Assembly (NCBI RefSeq): GCF_015999335.1 | Contig: NZ_JAEACP010000005.1 | Span: 124,001 to 188,000 of the forward strand | Direction of reading: 5' to 3' | DNA length: 64,000 nt | Source: Tabrizicola soli | GTDB lineage: Bacteria; Pseudomonadota; Alphaproteobacteria; Rhodobacterales; Rhodobacteraceae | Shown here: positions 1 through 8,609 of the stretch, piece after piece | Layout of the letters: each line of letters opens with the position of its first letter | Position numbering within the stretch: the stretch's first letter is position 1 | Position numbers and translations under genes: made by a program | The notes under the pieces: model-generated | Told to the model about the DNA's origin: nothing | Seen by the model: the letters and a program-made list of their open reading frames with translations, nothing else | The model's database searches: none

Positions 1-438
1 TTCGCCGCGAAAGTCACCGTCATCCACCGCCGCGACAGCTTCCGCGCCGAGAAGATCCTGCAGGACCGGCTGTTCAAGAATCCCAAGGTCCAGGTCGTCT
101 GGGACAGCGAGGTGACCGAGATCCTGGGTGCCGAGGCCCCGCTCGGCGTCACCGCCGTCAAGGTCCGCAACCTCAAGTCCGGGGCCGAGTCCGAGATCCC
201 CTGTGCGGGGTTCTTCGTCGCCATCGGCCACGCCCCGGCCTCGGAACTGGTCAAGGACCAGCTGCCGCTGCACTCCGGCGGCTATGTCGTGGTCGAGCCG
301 GGCAGCACCCGCACCGCGATCCCCGGCGTCTTCGCGGCGGGCGACCTGACCGATCACATCTACCGCCAGGCCGTCACCAGCGCCGGAATGGGCTGCATGG
401 CGGCGCTGGACGCCGAGAAATTCCTGGCCGGGCACTGA
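1..438 (+). CDS. trxB: Thioredoxin reductase, C-terminal part (partial at window edge)
   Basis: NADPH-dependent flavoenzyme that reduces thioredoxin in the cytoplasm. The frame is open from base 1 and ends in TGA at 436-438, so only about the last 145 residues are present; the redox CxxC lies upstream of the window. Visible family signatures are HRRDSFRA just inside the window, which follows the NADPH-binding Rossmann motif and contacts the 2'-phosphate, and near the end GVFAAGDLTD followed by YRQAVTSAGMGCMAAL, the FAD-binding closing motif of thioredoxin reductases. A GC-rich hairpin lies 12 bp after the stop. Identification is firm; the start cannot be seen. Confidence 0.95.
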   Translation, partial: FAAKVTVIHRRDSFRAEKILQDRLFKNPKVQVVWDSEVTEILGAEAPLGVTAVKVRNLKSGAESEIPCAGFFVAIGHAPASELVKDQLPLHSGGYVVVEPGSTRTAIPGVFAAGDLTDHIYRQAVTSAGMGCMAALDAEKFLAGH

Positions 439-449
439 TCCGCTGCCCC

Positions 450-476
450 GCCCCGGGCCGCAACCCGGCCCGGGGC
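450..476 (+). terminator. GC-rich hairpin after trxB
   Basis: A perfect 10-bp stem, GCCCCGGGCC at 450-459 and GGCCCGGGGC at 467-476, encloses a 7-nt loop. It lies directly after the trxB stop and before crcB. There is no T-run behind it, so it may act as a Rho-assisted terminator or an mRNA-stabilising hairpin. Confidence 0.55.
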
Positions 477-522
477 AAGCGGCAACATTGACAATCCGCC
501 CGCCCCGCCGCAAACCGGGCCC

Positions 523-873
523 ATGTCCCAGACCCTTCCCCTGATTGCGCTTGGCGGCGCCGCGGGCTCCGTCCTGCGCTACCTGATGGTCACCGCCATC
601 GGCGCGCCCCTGGGCACGGCGGCGGTGAACGTGCTGGGCAGTTTCGCCATCGGTGTCCTCTTCGTCCTGCTCGGCGCGCGCGAGGGCTGGCATTTCCTGC
701 TGGTCACCGGCCTTCTGGGCGGCTTCACCACCTTTTCCGCCTTCTCGCTCGACACCCTGAAGCTGATCGAAGGGGGCCAGCCGGCGCAGGCCCTGGCCTA
801 TGTCGCAGGCTCGGTCGCGCTTTCCCTTCTCGCGGTCGCCCTTGGCGCCGCCATCGCCCGGAGCCTGACATGA
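523..873 (+). CDS. crcB: Fluoride channel CrcB/FluC
   Basis: Small dual-topology membrane protein that exports fluoride as a dimer in the inner membrane. The 116-residue length is usual for the family. Family motifs are GGAAGSVLRY near the N-terminus, GTAAVNVLGSFAIG around residues 28-41, and GLLGGFTTFSAFS around residues 65-77, the conserved Phe/Thr stretch that lines the pore. Four hydrophobic segments fill almost the whole protein. Its stop overlaps the next gene's start by ATGA (870-873), so the two are probably translationally coupled. I looked for a fluoride riboswitch upstream and did not find one. Confidence 0.93.
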   Translation: MSQTLPLIALGGAAGSVLRYLMVTAIGAPLGTAAVNVLGSFAIGVLFVLLGAREGWHFLLVTGLLGGFTTFSAFSLDTLKLIEGGQPAQALAYVAGSVALSLLAVALGAAIARSLT

Positions 874-1913
874 CCGTCCAGATCCTGACCGTGACCGAGG
901 ACGAGGGCGAGCAGCGCCTGGACAAATGGCTGCGCCGCCGCTTCCCGCACCTGACCCAGGGCGCGGTCGAGAAGCTGTGCCGCACCGGCCAGATCCGGGT
1001 GGACAAGGGCCGGGTCAAGGCCGCGGACCGGGTCGCCCCCGGCCAGATGGTGCGGGTGCCGCCGCTGCCGCCCGCCGACGCCCCGGTCGAGGTGCGCCCC
1101 AGGGGGATCAGCGCGGCGGATGCGAAGATGATCCAGGCGGCGGTCCTCTACAAGGACGAGCATCTGATCGTGCTGAACAAGCCCGCCGGCCTGCCGTCGC
1201 AGGGGGGTTCAGGCCAGGGCGACCGGCATGTCGACGGCCTCGCCGAGGCGCTGAAGTTCGGCTACAAGGACAAGCCCAAGCTGGTGCATCGCCTCGACAA
1301 GGACACCTCCGGCGTGTTGATGCTGGCGCGCACCGACCGCGTGGCGCGGGCCTTGTCCGAGGCGCTGCGCCACCGCGCCGCGCGCAAGATCTACTGGGCC
1401 GTCGTCGCCGGCGTGCCGCATCCCCGGCAGGGCTCGATCAAGTTCGCGCTGGAAAAGGCGCCGGGCCGGGGCAGGGGGGGCGAGGGCGAGAAGATGCTCT
1501 GCGTCCACCCGGCGAAGATGGCCGACCACCCCGAGGCGAAGCGCGCCCATACCGATTATTTCACCCTCTGGTTCCTCGGCACCCGCCTCTCCTGGATGGC
1601 GCTGGAGCCGGTGACCGGCCGCACCCACCAACTGCGCGCCCATATGGCCGAGATCGGCCATCCGATCCTGGGCGACGGCAAGTATGGCGGCTCCGAGACC
1701 GAGAACCTTGGCGACGGCTGGGGCGCGGGCACCGGCGGCGACCTGTCCAGGAAGCTGCACCTGCACGCGCGCAGCCTGACCATCGAGCACCCGATCACCA
1801 AGAAGCCGATGACCTTCACCGCGCCGCTGCCGGAGCATATGGCCCGGACCTGGAAACTGCTGGACTGGAAGGAAAGCGACGTCCCCGCCGACCCGTTCGA
1901 GGCGATCCGATGA
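870..1913 (+). CDS. RluC/RluD-family 23S rRNA pseudouridine synthase
   Basis: Isomerises uridine to pseudouridine in ribosomal RNA. The 347-residue protein has an N-terminal S4 RNA-binding domain (about residues 12-75) and a catalytic RluA-type domain with HRLDKDTSG at residues 140-148; D143 is the catalytic aspartate. VTGRTHQLRAHM later in the protein is the second family signature. It starts at an ATG overlapping the crcB stop and overlaps the following ATP12 gene by 4 bp, giving a tight three-gene unit. It could be RluC or RluD by specificity; Rhodobacterales annotations usually call this type RluC, but I cannot settle it from motifs. Confidence 0.9.
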   Translation: MTVQILTVTEDEGEQRLDKWLRRRFPHLTQGAVEKLCRTGQIRVDKGRVKAADRVAPGQMVRVPPLPPADAPVEVRPRGISAADAKMIQAAVLYKDEHLIVLNKPAGLPSQGGSGQGDRHVDGLAEALKFGYKDKPKLVHRLDKDTSGVLMLARTDRVARALSEALRHRAARKIYWAVVAGVPHPRQGSIKFALEKAPGRGRGGEGEKMLCVHPAKMADHPEAKRAHTDYFTLWFLGTRLSWMALEPVTGRTHQLRAHMAEIGHPILGDGKYGGSETENLGDGWGAGTGGDLSRKLHLHARSLTIEHPITKKPMTFTAPLPEHMARTWKLLDWKESDVPADPFEAIR

Positions 1914-2617
1914 GCGTCTGGGCCCCCCGCCGCTTCTGGACCACGGCCAGCGTGGTTCCCGCCGGGGGCGGCTTCGCCGTCCAGCTGGACGGCAAGCCGG
2001 TCCGCACGCCGCTGAAGGCGCCGCTGGTCCTGCCGACCGAGGGCCTCGCGCGGGCCGTCGCCGCCGAATGGCAGGCGGTCGAGGGCAAGGTCGACCCTTC
2101 CGTCATGCCCTTCACCCGCATGGCGAATTCCGCCATCGACAAGGTCGCGCCGCAGTTCGCGGCGGTGGCCGGGATGCTGGCCGAATACGGCGGCAGCGAC
2201 CTGACCTGCTACCGCGCCGAGCGTCCCGAGGGTCTGGTCGAGCGCCAGGCCAAAGGCTGGGATCCGCTGCTCGACTGGACCGCCGCCACCTTCGCCGCGC
2301 CGCTGCATCCCACCCCCGGCGTGATGCCGCGCCCCCAGCCCGAGGCCAGCCTCGCCGCCCTCTCCGCGGCCGTCCATGCGCTGACGCCCTTCCAGCTTGC
2401 GGCCTTCCACGATCTCGTCGCGCTCTCCGGCTCGCTGGTGCTGGCGCTGGCCGTGACCCGGGGCCGGCTGGGCGCCGAGGAGGCCTGGAGCCTCAGCCGG
2501 ATCGACGAGAACTGGCAGATCGAGGAATGGGGCGAGGACGAGGAGGCGGCCGAGGCAACCGCCCGCAAGCACGGCGATTTCCTGCAGGCCGACCGATTCT
2601 TCGCATTGTGCCGGTAA
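1910..2617 (+). CDS. ATP12-family chaperone protein
   Basis: Homologue of mitochondrial Atp12, which chaperones the F1-ATPase alpha subunit. The 235-residue product begins WAPRRFWTTASV and contains the characteristic LDGKPVRTPLKAPLVLPT stretch (about residues 24-41), then AAEWQAVEG and MPFTRMANSAID. Atp12 homologues are typical of alphaproteobacteria, in line with the mitochondrial ancestry. ATG at 1910 overlaps the pseudouridine synthase stop. A strong intrinsic terminator lies 55 bp downstream, so this is the last gene of the crcB unit. Confidence 0.9.
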   Translation: MSVWAPRRFWTTASVVPAGGGFAVQLDGKPVRTPLKAPLVLPTEGLARAVAAEWQAVEGKVDPSVMPFTRMANSAIDKVAPQFAAVAGMLAEYGGSDLTCYRAERPEGLVERQAKGWDPLLDWTAATFAAPLHPTPGVMPRPQPEASLAALSAAVHALTPFQLAAFHDLVALSGSLVLALAVTRGRLGAEEAWSLSRIDENWQIEEWGEDEEAAEATARKHGDFLQADRFFALCR

Positions 2618-2644
2618 CAATTGGGCGCGAAGACTGCGCAATTG
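2618..2644 (+). other. Imperfect hairpin after ATP12 gene
   Basis: CAATTG (2618-2623) recurs at 2639-2644 and is preceded there by GCG, while CGC follows the left arm after two unpaired G, giving an imperfect 9-bp stem. It lies immediately after the ATP12 stop codon and upstream of a better terminator, so it may stabilise the 3' end of the mRNA. Confidence 0.35.
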
Positions 2645-2671
2645 ATCGCCGATGCCGTGCCGACCTGCCAC

Positions 2672-2696
2672 AACGCCGCGGAAACAGGCGTTTTTT
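2672..2696 (+). terminator. Intrinsic terminator of the crcB-ATP12 unit
   Basis: Stem AACGCC (2672-2677) and GGCGTT (2687-2692) with a 9-nt loop, followed directly by a run of six T (2691-2696). This is the most classical Rho-independent terminator in the window and separates the housekeeping unit from bztA. Confidence 0.85.
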
Positions 2697-2716
2697 CTGA
2701 ATGTGACCGCTACCGC

Positions 2717-2830
2717 TTGACGTCCCAAACCGCTTTCGCCGAAACTGGCCGCACTGGGAGATCACCTCCACAGTCCGCCGGTCGCGGGGTCGATCGGCAG
2801 CAAGAAAAAGCGCGGCCCCTGGAAGGCCGC
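2717..2830 (+). promoter_or_regulatory. bztA promoter and leader with hairpin
   Basis: TTGACG at 2717-2722 is a good -35 hexamer; the matching -10 about 17 bp later (CGAAAC) is weak, so the promoter assignment is tentative. A hairpin with arms GCGGCC (2812-2817) and GGCCGC (2825-2830) sits 20 bp before the bztA start, just upstream of the AGGAAGAGG ribosome binding site. It could shield or expose that site. Confidence 0.35.
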
Positions 2831-2850
2831 TCACTCAGGAAGAGGTAAGA

Positions 2851-3867
2851 ATGAAAAAGACCGTATTCTTCGGCGCGCTGGCGGCCAGCACGCTTGTCGC
2901 CGGTCTGGCGGGGGCTGGAACGCTTGATGACGTCAAGGCGCGGGGGGAGCTGATCTGCGGATCGAACACCGGCCTGACCGGCTTCGGTGCCCCGGATGCC
3001 AGCGGCAACTGGACCGGCTTCGACGTCGACCTGTGCCGCGCCATCGCCGCGGCGGTCCTCGGCGATCCCACCAAGGTCAAGTTCCTGCCCACCACCGGCG
3101 AGACCCGCTTCACCGCGCTGCAATCGGGCGAGGTCGACGTCCTGGTCCGCAACTCGACCTGGTCCTTCTCGCGCGATTCCGAGCTGGCGCTCGATTTCGT
3201 GGCGGTGAACTACTACGACGGCCAGGGCTTCATGGTGAAGAAGGACCTCGGCGTCTCCTCGGCCAAGGAGCTGGACGGCGCCACCGTCTGCATCCAGACC
3301 GGCACCACGACCGAGCTTAACCTGGCCGACTTCTTCAAGCAGAACAACATCTCCTACCAGCCGGTCACCGTGGCCGACGACTCCGAGGCGCAGCGCCAGT
3401 ATCTGGCCGGCGCCTGCGACGCCTATACCACCGACGCCTCGGGCCTGGCCGCCAGCCGCGCGACCATGCCGGATGCCGATACCCACATCATCCTGCCCGA
3501 GATCATCTCGAAAGAGCCGCTCGGGCCGGCCGTGCGCCATGGCGACAACCAGTGGGGCGACGTGGTCCGCTGGACCTTCTTCGCGCTGCTGGTCGCCGAG
3601 GAAAAGGGCGTGACCTCGGCCAATGTCGAGGAAGTCGCGACCTCGACCACGGATGAGGAAGTCAAGCGCCTGCTCGGCGTCTCGGGCGAGATGGGCGCGA
3701 AGATGGGGCTCGACAACGACGCCTTCAAGCGCGCCATCGCCGCTGTCGGCAACTATGGCGAGGTCTACGCCCGCAACATCGGCGAAGGCACCACGATCAA
3801 CCTGGCCCGCGGCCTGAACGCGCTGTGGACCCAGGGCGGCCTGCAATACGCCCCGCCGTTCCGTTGA
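2851..3867 (+). CDS. bztA: Glutamate/glutamine/aspartate/asparagine ABC transporter, periplasmic binding protein
   Basis: Periplasmic receptor of the BztABCD amino-acid importer described in Rhodobacter capsulatus. The 338-residue protein opens with a signal peptide (MKKTVFFGALAASTLVAGLAG) and then the family 3 binding-protein fold: LICGSNTGLTGFG, WTGFDVDLCRAIAAAVLG and GETRFTALQSGEVDVL. The length matches BztA. An AGGAAGAGG ribosome binding site precedes the ATG. A stem-loop after the stop separates it from bztB, the usual arrangement by which the binding-protein message is kept in excess over the permease message. Confidence 0.95.
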   Translation: MKKTVFFGALAASTLVAGLAGAGTLDDVKARGELICGSNTGLTGFGAPDASGNWTGFDVDLCRAIAAAVLGDPTKVKFLPTTGETRFTALQSGEVDVLVRNSTWSFSRDSELALDFVAVNYYDGQGFMVKKDLGVSSAKELDGATVCIQTGTTTELNLADFFKQNNISYQPVTVADDSEAQRQYLAGACDAYTTDASGLAASRATMPDADTHIILPEIISKEPLGPAVRHGDNQWGDVVRWTFFALLVAEEKGVTSANVEEVATSTTDEEVKRLLGVSGEMGAKMGLDNDAFKRAIAAVGNYGEVYARNIGEGTTINLARGLNALWTQGGLQYAPPFR

Positions 3868-3876
3868 TCCCGGCCC

Positions 3877-3904
3877 GGGGGCGCCCATCGTGGCGCCCCC
3901 TTTC
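3877..3904 (+). terminator. Intergenic stem-loop between bztA and bztB
   Basis: A 9-bp perfect stem, GGGGGCGCC (3877-3885) and GGCGCCCCC (3892-3900), with a 6-nt loop is followed by TTTCTTC. It looks like a partial terminator or 3' stabiliser that lets bztA transcript exceed bztBCD. Confidence 0.7.
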
Positions 3905-3993
3905 TTCACGACAATGACAACCCGGCAGACCAGGGGCCACGACCCCGTCGCCACCGGAAAAACGGGGCCGTCTGCGGGCAACAGGGGGAAGCC

Positions 3994-5271
3994 ATGGCAA
4001 TGGCCACGGACGTGCCGAAAGACAGCTTTCGGCTCTCGATGCTGGTATACGATACGCGGTACAGGTCCTACACGATCCAGATCGTGGTCCTGCTTCTGTT
4101 CGCCATGGCGGTGGCCTGGCTTCTGAACAACACGGCACAGAACCTTGCCGCGCGCGGGAAGGAGTTCAACTTCGCCTTCCTCTGGCAGCGCGCCGGCTAT
4201 GACATCGGCCAGCAGCTGATCCCCTATACCAACGACAGCACGCATTTCCGCGCGCTCCTGGTCGGGCTGATCAACACGCTGGTCGTGGCCTTCTGGGGCT
4301 GCATCTTCGCCACCATCCTCGGCGTGATCGTCGGCGTCCTGCGCCTGTCGCACAACTGGCTGATCAGCCGGATGATGACCGTCTATGTCGAGACCTTCCG
4401 CAACATTCCCCTGCTGCTCTGGATCCTGCTGTCCTACGTCATCCTCTCCGAGACGACGCCCCAGCCCCGCGATTTCCGGGTGACGGACGAGATGGCCGCC
4501 GCCGGAGAGGCGCCCGCCGCCTCGATGATCTTCTTCGACACCGTGGCCGTCACCAACCGCGGCACCAACGTCCCCGCCCCCCTGTTCGAGCGCGGGCTCG
4601 GCTCGGTCGACCTGGGCTTCGTCACGCTGAACCTCACGCTTCTCGCCGCCCTCGCGGTCGTGGCGGGCTCGTTCTGGGTCAACCATCGCCTCGTCGCCGC
4701 CGCCCGCGCGCAGCAGGAGGCGACGGGTGTGCGGCCGGCGACCTGGTGGAAGTCGATCCTGATCCTGTTCGGGCCCTTCATCGCGCTCATGGCCGCGCTC
4801 GGCTTCCATCTGGAAGTCCCGGAGCTCAAGGGCTTCAACTTCACCGGCGGCATCCTGGTCGCGCACAGCTTCACCGCGCTCCTGATCGCGCTGACGCTCT
4901 ACACCGCCGCCTTCATCGCCGAGATCGTCCGCGCCGGGATCCAGGCGATCAGCCGCGGGCAAAGCGAGGCCGCCTTCGCGCTCGGCCTGCGCCCGAACCG
5001 GACCACGCGCCTGATCATCCTGCCCCAGGCGCTGCGGGTGATCATCCCGCCCCTGATCAGCCAGTACCTGAACCTGACCAAGAACACCTCGCTGGGGATC
5101 GCGGTCAGCTACCTCGACCTGCGCGGCACGCTGGGGGGCATCTCGCTGAACCAGACCGGGAGGGAACTGGAATGCATGCTCCTGATGATGCTGATCTACC
5201 TGACGATCAGCCTGATCATTTCGGCGGCGATGAACCTCTACAACCGTTCCGTCCAGTTGAAGGCGCGCTAA
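3994..5271 (+). CDS. bztB: Amino-acid ABC transporter permease BztB
   Basis: Inner-membrane permease of the Bzt importer. The 425-residue protein is longer than a typical HisM-type permease because of an insertion in the middle, as in known BztB. It has a first membrane span around residues 28-46, a NIPLLLWILLSYVIL segment after YVETFRNIP, and the EAA loop EIVRAGIQAISRGQSEAAFA about residues 310-329 that contacts the ATPase. LISQYLNLTKNTSLG is the second conserved permease motif. It runs 1 bp before bztC in the same operon. Confidence 0.93.
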   Translation: MAMATDVPKDSFRLSMLVYDTRYRSYTIQIVVLLLFAMAVAWLLNNTAQNLAARGKEFNFAFLWQRAGYDIGQQLIPYTNDSTHFRALLVGLINTLVVAFWGCIFATILGVIVGVLRLSHNWLISRMMTVYVETFRNIPLLLWILLSYVILSETTPQPRDFRVTDEMAAAGEAPAASMIFFDTVAVTNRGTNVPAPLFERGLGSVDLGFVTLNLTLLAALAVVAGSFWVNHRLVAAARAQQEATGVRPATWWKSILILFGPFIALMAALGFHLEVPELKGFNFTGGILVAHSFTALLIALTLYTAAFIAEIVRAGIQAISRGQSEAAFALGLRPNRTTRLIILPQALRVIIPPLISQYLNLTKNTSLGIAVSYLDLRGTLGGISLNQTGRELECMLLMMLIYLTISLIISAAMNLYNRSVQLKAR

Positions 5272-5272
5272 G

Positions 5273-6712
5273 ATGGACCAGCACTTTTCCCGCAGCGAGA
5301 TGCTGCCCCCGCTGGCCCCGCCGATCACCGAGCGCGGCGCGGTCAAGTGGATGCGCGAGAACCTGTTCTCCTCGCCGTTGAACGCGATCCTCACGCTGCT
5401 CGGCCTGGCCGCGATCTATGCGCTGGTCGCCGCCTCGCTGCCCTGGTGGCTGAACTCGGTCTGGAACGCGGAAAGCCTGGGCCAGTGCCGCGCCATCGTC
5501 GCCGAGACGGCCGGAGAGGGCGCGACGGGCGCCTGCTGGGCGATGATCCGCGAGCGCTGGCACCAGTTCCTGTTCGGCTTCTACCCGCCGGACCAGTGGT
5601 GGCGGCCGATCCTGGCGCTGGGACTGCTTTTCGTCGCCCTCGCGCCGGTCCTGTTCGCGGGCCAGAAGCGCAACATGGCCTTCCTCCTCGGCGGCATCGC
5701 GGTCTACCTGGTGGTGACGCTGACCCTCGCCGAGACGCCCGCCGCCGCCTTCGCGCTCGCCGTGGCGCTGGTGCTCGGCCTCACGGCCCTGTCCCAGGTG
5801 CAGCCCGGACGGCTTCTGTGGTTCACCGCGATCTATCCCGCGCTGTGCTTCTGGCTCCTGTGGGGCGGCACGGTCTGGGCGCCCATCGTCGCCATGGCGG
5901 GCTTCGTCCTGCTCTACCTCGTGTTCCGCTTCGCCGCGCCGGTGATCGGCCTCACCCCGGCGGCCGGGGCGGGGATCGTGGCGGCGGTGCTCTGGTGGCT
6001 CTACCTGCAAGGCCCGGTATCCGGCCTTTTGCAGGGCGCCTTGCCCTTCGGCCTGCGCGCGATCAACTCCGATCTGTTCGGCGGCTTCCTCCTTGCCATC
6101 GTGATCGGCGTCACCGGCATCGCCTTCTCCCTGCCGATCGGCATCCTCCTGGCGCTGGGCCGCCAGTCGGACATGCTGATCGTCAAGACGCTCTCGGTCG
6201 GCTTCATCGAATTCGTGCGGGGCGTGCCGCTGATCACGCTGCTCTTCACCGCCTCGCTCCTCCTGCAATACTTCCTGCCGCCGGGGACGAATTTCGACAT
6301 CATCCTGCGCGTGATCATCCTGGTCACCTTCTTCGCCGCCGCCTACCTGGCCGAGGTGATCCGGGGCGGCCTCGCCGCCCTGCCGCGCGGCCAGTACGAG
6401 GCGGCGGATGCGCTCGGCCTCGACTACTGGCGGGCGCAGCGCCTCATCATCCTGCCGCAGGCGCTCAAGGTCTCGATCCCTGCCATCGTCTCCACCTTCA
6501 TCGGCCTCTTCAAGGACACCACCCTGGTCGCCTTCGTCGGCCTGATGGACCCCTTGAAGGGCGTCACGCAAATCGTGCGCGCCGACATCGACTGGAAGGG
6601 CATCTACTGGGAGCCCTACATCTTCGTCGGCGCCATCTTCTTCATCATCTGCTTCGGCATGTCCCGGTACTCGATGTATCTGGAAAAGAAGCTGAAGACC
6701 GATCATCGCTAA
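5273..6712 (+). CDS. bztC: Amino-acid ABC transporter permease BztC
   Basis: Second permease of the Bzt system, expected to pair with BztB in the membrane. It is 479 residues. The N-terminal third carries several extra hydrophobic spans (about residues 40-60 and 110-230), and the C-terminal part is the core transport domain with FVRGVPLITLLF, the EAA loop EVIRGGLAALPRGQYEAADA and STFIGLFKDTTLVAFVG. It begins one base after the bztB stop and is followed after 9 bp by bztD, so the three are clearly co-transcribed. Confidence 0.93.
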   Translation: MDQHFSRSEMLPPLAPPITERGAVKWMRENLFSSPLNAILTLLGLAAIYALVAASLPWWLNSVWNAESLGQCRAIVAETAGEGATGACWAMIRERWHQFLFGFYPPDQWWRPILALGLLFVALAPVLFAGQKRNMAFLLGGIAVYLVVTLTLAETPAAAFALAVALVLGLTALSQVQPGRLLWFTAIYPALCFWLLWGGTVWAPIVAMAGFVLLYLVFRFAAPVIGLTPAAGAGIVAAVLWWLYLQGPVSGLLQGALPFGLRAINSDLFGGFLLAIVIGVTGIAFSLPIGILLALGRQSDMLIVKTLSVGFIEFVRGVPLITLLFTASLLLQYFLPPGTNFDIILRVIILVTFFAAAYLAEVIRGGLAALPRGQYEAADALGLDYWRAQRLIILPQALKVSIPAIVSTFIGLFKDTTLVAFVGLMDPLKGVTQIVRADIDWKGIYWEPYIFVGAIFFIICFGMSRYSMYLEKKLKTDHR

Positions 6713-6721
6713 GGGCACATC

Positions 6722-7489
6722 ATGGCAGAAGCAGCTAAAATGCAGGTCTCGGACGAGGTCGCGATCCAGATCACCGGCATGAACAAGTGGTACGGCCAGT
6801 TCCACGTGTTGCGCGACATCAACATGACCGTCATGCGCGGCGAACGCATCGTGATCTGCGGCCCCTCGGGCTCGGGCAAGTCGACGCTGATCCGCTGCAT
6901 CAACCGGCTCGAGGAACATCAGCAGGGCCAGATCATCGTCGACGGCACCGAACTGACCAACGACCTGAAGAACATCGACAAGGTCCGGTCCGAGGTCGGG
7001 ATGGTGTTCCAGCACTTCAACCTCTTCCCGCACCTCACGATCCTCGAGAACCTGACCCTGGCCCCGATCTGGGTCCGCAAGGTGCCGAAGAAGGAAGCGG
7101 AAGAAACCGCGATGTACTTCCTCTCCAAGGTCAAGATCCCGGAACAGGCGCACAAATACCCCGGCCAGCTCTCCGGCGGCCAGCAGCAGCGCGTCGCCAT
7201 CGCGCGGTCCCTGTGCATGAAGCCCCGGATCATGCTCTTCGACGAGCCGACCTCCGCCCTCGACCCCGAGATGATCAAGGAGGTGCTGGATACGATGATC
7301 CAGCTGGCGCAGGAGGGGATGACGATGCTCTGCGTCACGCATGAGATGGGCTTCGCCCAGGCGGTGGCGAACCGGGTCATCTTCATGGACCAGGGCCAGA
7401 TCGTCGAACAGAACGCCCCGAAAGAGTTCTTCTCGAACCCGCAAAGCGAACGGACCAAGCTGTTCCTCAGCCAGATCCTCGGGCACTGA
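6722..7489 (+). CDS. bztD: Amino-acid ABC transporter ATP-binding protein BztD
   Basis: Cytoplasmic ATPase that powers the Bzt importer. The 255-residue protein has all nucleotide-binding motifs of the GlnQ type: Walker A GPSGSGKS (about residues 49-56), Q-loop [10 protein letters not shown], signature [13 protein letters not shown], Walker B IMLFDEP and the switch histidine in CVTHEMG. It is the last gene of the operon; a 9-bp terminator stem begins 12 bp after its stop. Confidence 0.95.
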   Translation: MAEAAKMQVSDEVAIQITGMNKWYGQFHVLRDINMTVMRGERIVICGPSGSGKSTLIRCINRLEEHQQGQIIVDGTELTNDLKNIDKVRSEVGMVFQHFNLFPHLTILENLTLAPIWVRKVPKKEAEETAMYFLSKVKIPEQAHKYPGQLSGGQQQRVAIARSLCMKPRIMLFDEPTSALDPEMIKEVLDTMIQLAQEGMTMLCVTHEMGFAQAVANRVIFMDQGQIVEQNAPKEFFSNPQSERTKLFLSQILGH

Positions 7490-7500
7490 CCACCCCCGGG

Positions 7501-7527
7501 GCCCGCCGGCTTGATCTTCCGGCGGGC
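7501..7527 (+). terminator. Terminator of the bzt operon
   Basis: GCCCGCCGG (7501-7509) pairs with CCGGCGGGC (7519-7527) around a 9-nt loop. It directly follows bztD. It also shows that a TTG at 7511 inside the loop is an unlikely start for the next gene. Confidence 0.75.
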
Positions 7528-7576
7528 CTCGGCGATAGTCGGGGCTACAGTAACCAGTGCAACCCCGGACAGTCTC

Positions 7577-8599
7577 TTGCGCATAACGGCCGTGACTTGC
7601 GTCAAGAACGAAGGGCCGTTCCTGATCGAATGGATCGCCTTCAACCGGGTCATCGGCGTGACCGATTTCCTTGTCTATTCCAACGATTGCAGCGACGCGA
7701 CCGACCGGATCCTCGACCGGATGCAGGACCTGGGCCTCGTCCGCCACCTGCCCAACCCCGCCGAGGGCCGCAATTACCAGATGGAGGCGCTGAAGGACGC
7801 GCGCCGGCAGCCCGTCGTGCTTGACGCCGACTGGATCTGGATCGCCGATGTCGACGAATTCCTGAACATCCAGACCGGCAACGGCACCATCCCCGAACTG
7901 GTCGCGGCCTGCGGCAATCCCCATGCCATCAGCGTGACCTTCCAGTTCTTCGCCAATGCCGGGATCGAGACCTTCGAGGACCGCCCGGTGATCGAGCAAT
8001 TCACCCGCTCGCACAATCCCGACATCTGGTGCGCCGAGACCCGGCAAGAGGTGAAGACCCTGATCCGCCGCGATTTCCCGGTGAAATACTACGGCGCGCA
8101 CCGGCCCTTCATGGCCGAGGGCGTGAAGAAGACCGACCGCCCGGCCTGGACCGATGGTTCGGGGCGTGATGTGCCCTGGAAATTCCGCACCGCCGGCAGC
8201 AAGCAATGGATCCGCAAGTTTCCGGCCAGGGGCGCGCGCGCCCTTGCGACGCTCAACCATTACGCACTGCGCTCGCTGGACAGCTATCTGGTGAAGAACG
8301 ACCGCGGCGACGTCAACCGCGAGAACCGCACTTTCGACGACAGCTATTGGCGCGAGCGCAATGATCCCGCCCACGAGGATCGCTCGATCCTGCGCATGCT
8401 GCCGCGGCTTTGCGCGGAAATGGCCCGGCTCCGGGCCGATGCGCGATTGCGCGACCTGCACGACACCGCCGTCGCCGCCCATCGCGCGACCCGCGACCGT
8501 CTCCTGGCCGATCCCGACTACCGCGCCCTGCGCGACCGGCTGCGGCAGCTTCCGACCGAAAGCCCGGCGGAACTGGCGCTGCTGGAGTTGATCAGGTGA
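7577..8599 (+). CDS. Glycosyltransferase family 2-like protein
   Basis: Predicted cytoplasmic sugar transferase of the Glyco_tranf_2_4 type (PF13704-like). Near the start it has ITAVTCVKNEGPFLIEWIAF, the nucleotide-sugar entry motif, then FLVYSNDCSDATDRILDR and, about residue 90, WIADVDEFLN, whose DVD is the metal-binding DxD. I prefer the TTG at 7577 (340 residues), which puts the family motif right at the N-terminus; the longer reading from 7511 starts inside the bzt terminator. No clear ribosome binding site is visible, so the start is uncertain. The C-terminal half of the next protein is a close paralogue. Acceptor and sugar are unknown. Confidence 0.75.
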   Translation: MRITAVTCVKNEGPFLIEWIAFNRVIGVTDFLVYSNDCSDATDRILDRMQDLGLVRHLPNPAEGRNYQMEALKDARRQPVVLDADWIWIADVDEFLNIQTGNGTIPELVAACGNPHAISVTFQFFANAGIETFEDRPVIEQFTRSHNPDIWCAETRQEVKTLIRRDFPVKYYGAHRPFMAEGVKKTDRPAWTDGSGRDVPWKFRTAGSKQWIRKFPARGARALATLNHYALRSLDSYLVKNDRGDVNRENRTFDDSYWRERNDPAHEDRSILRMLPRLCAEMARLRADARLRDLHDTAVAAHRATRDRLLADPDYRALRDRLRQLPTESPAELALLELIR

Positions 8600-8609
8600 G
8601 CCGGCGCTG

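Noticed and set aside
477-522. Fluoride riboswitch upstream of crcB
   Set aside because: The conserved GGNGAUGG and CUGAUGA elements are absent, and only about 45 bp are available after the trxB hairpin.
926-1909. Frame joined upstream of the ATP12 gene
   Set aside because: It is an out-of-frame reading of the pseudouridine synthase gene; ATP12 similarity starts only at 1910.
2710-5394. Very long open frame on the minus strand opposite bztA and bztB, and another opposite bztB-bztC to 8.7 kb
   Set aside because: They are shadow frames of high-GC coding DNA. Their translations are rich in Arg, Gly, Asp, Gln and His without family motifs, while the plus strand encodes clear transporter genes.
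7511-7576. Earlier TTG start for the first glycosyltransferase
   Set aside because: It lies in the loop of the bztD terminator and adds residues without family similarity.
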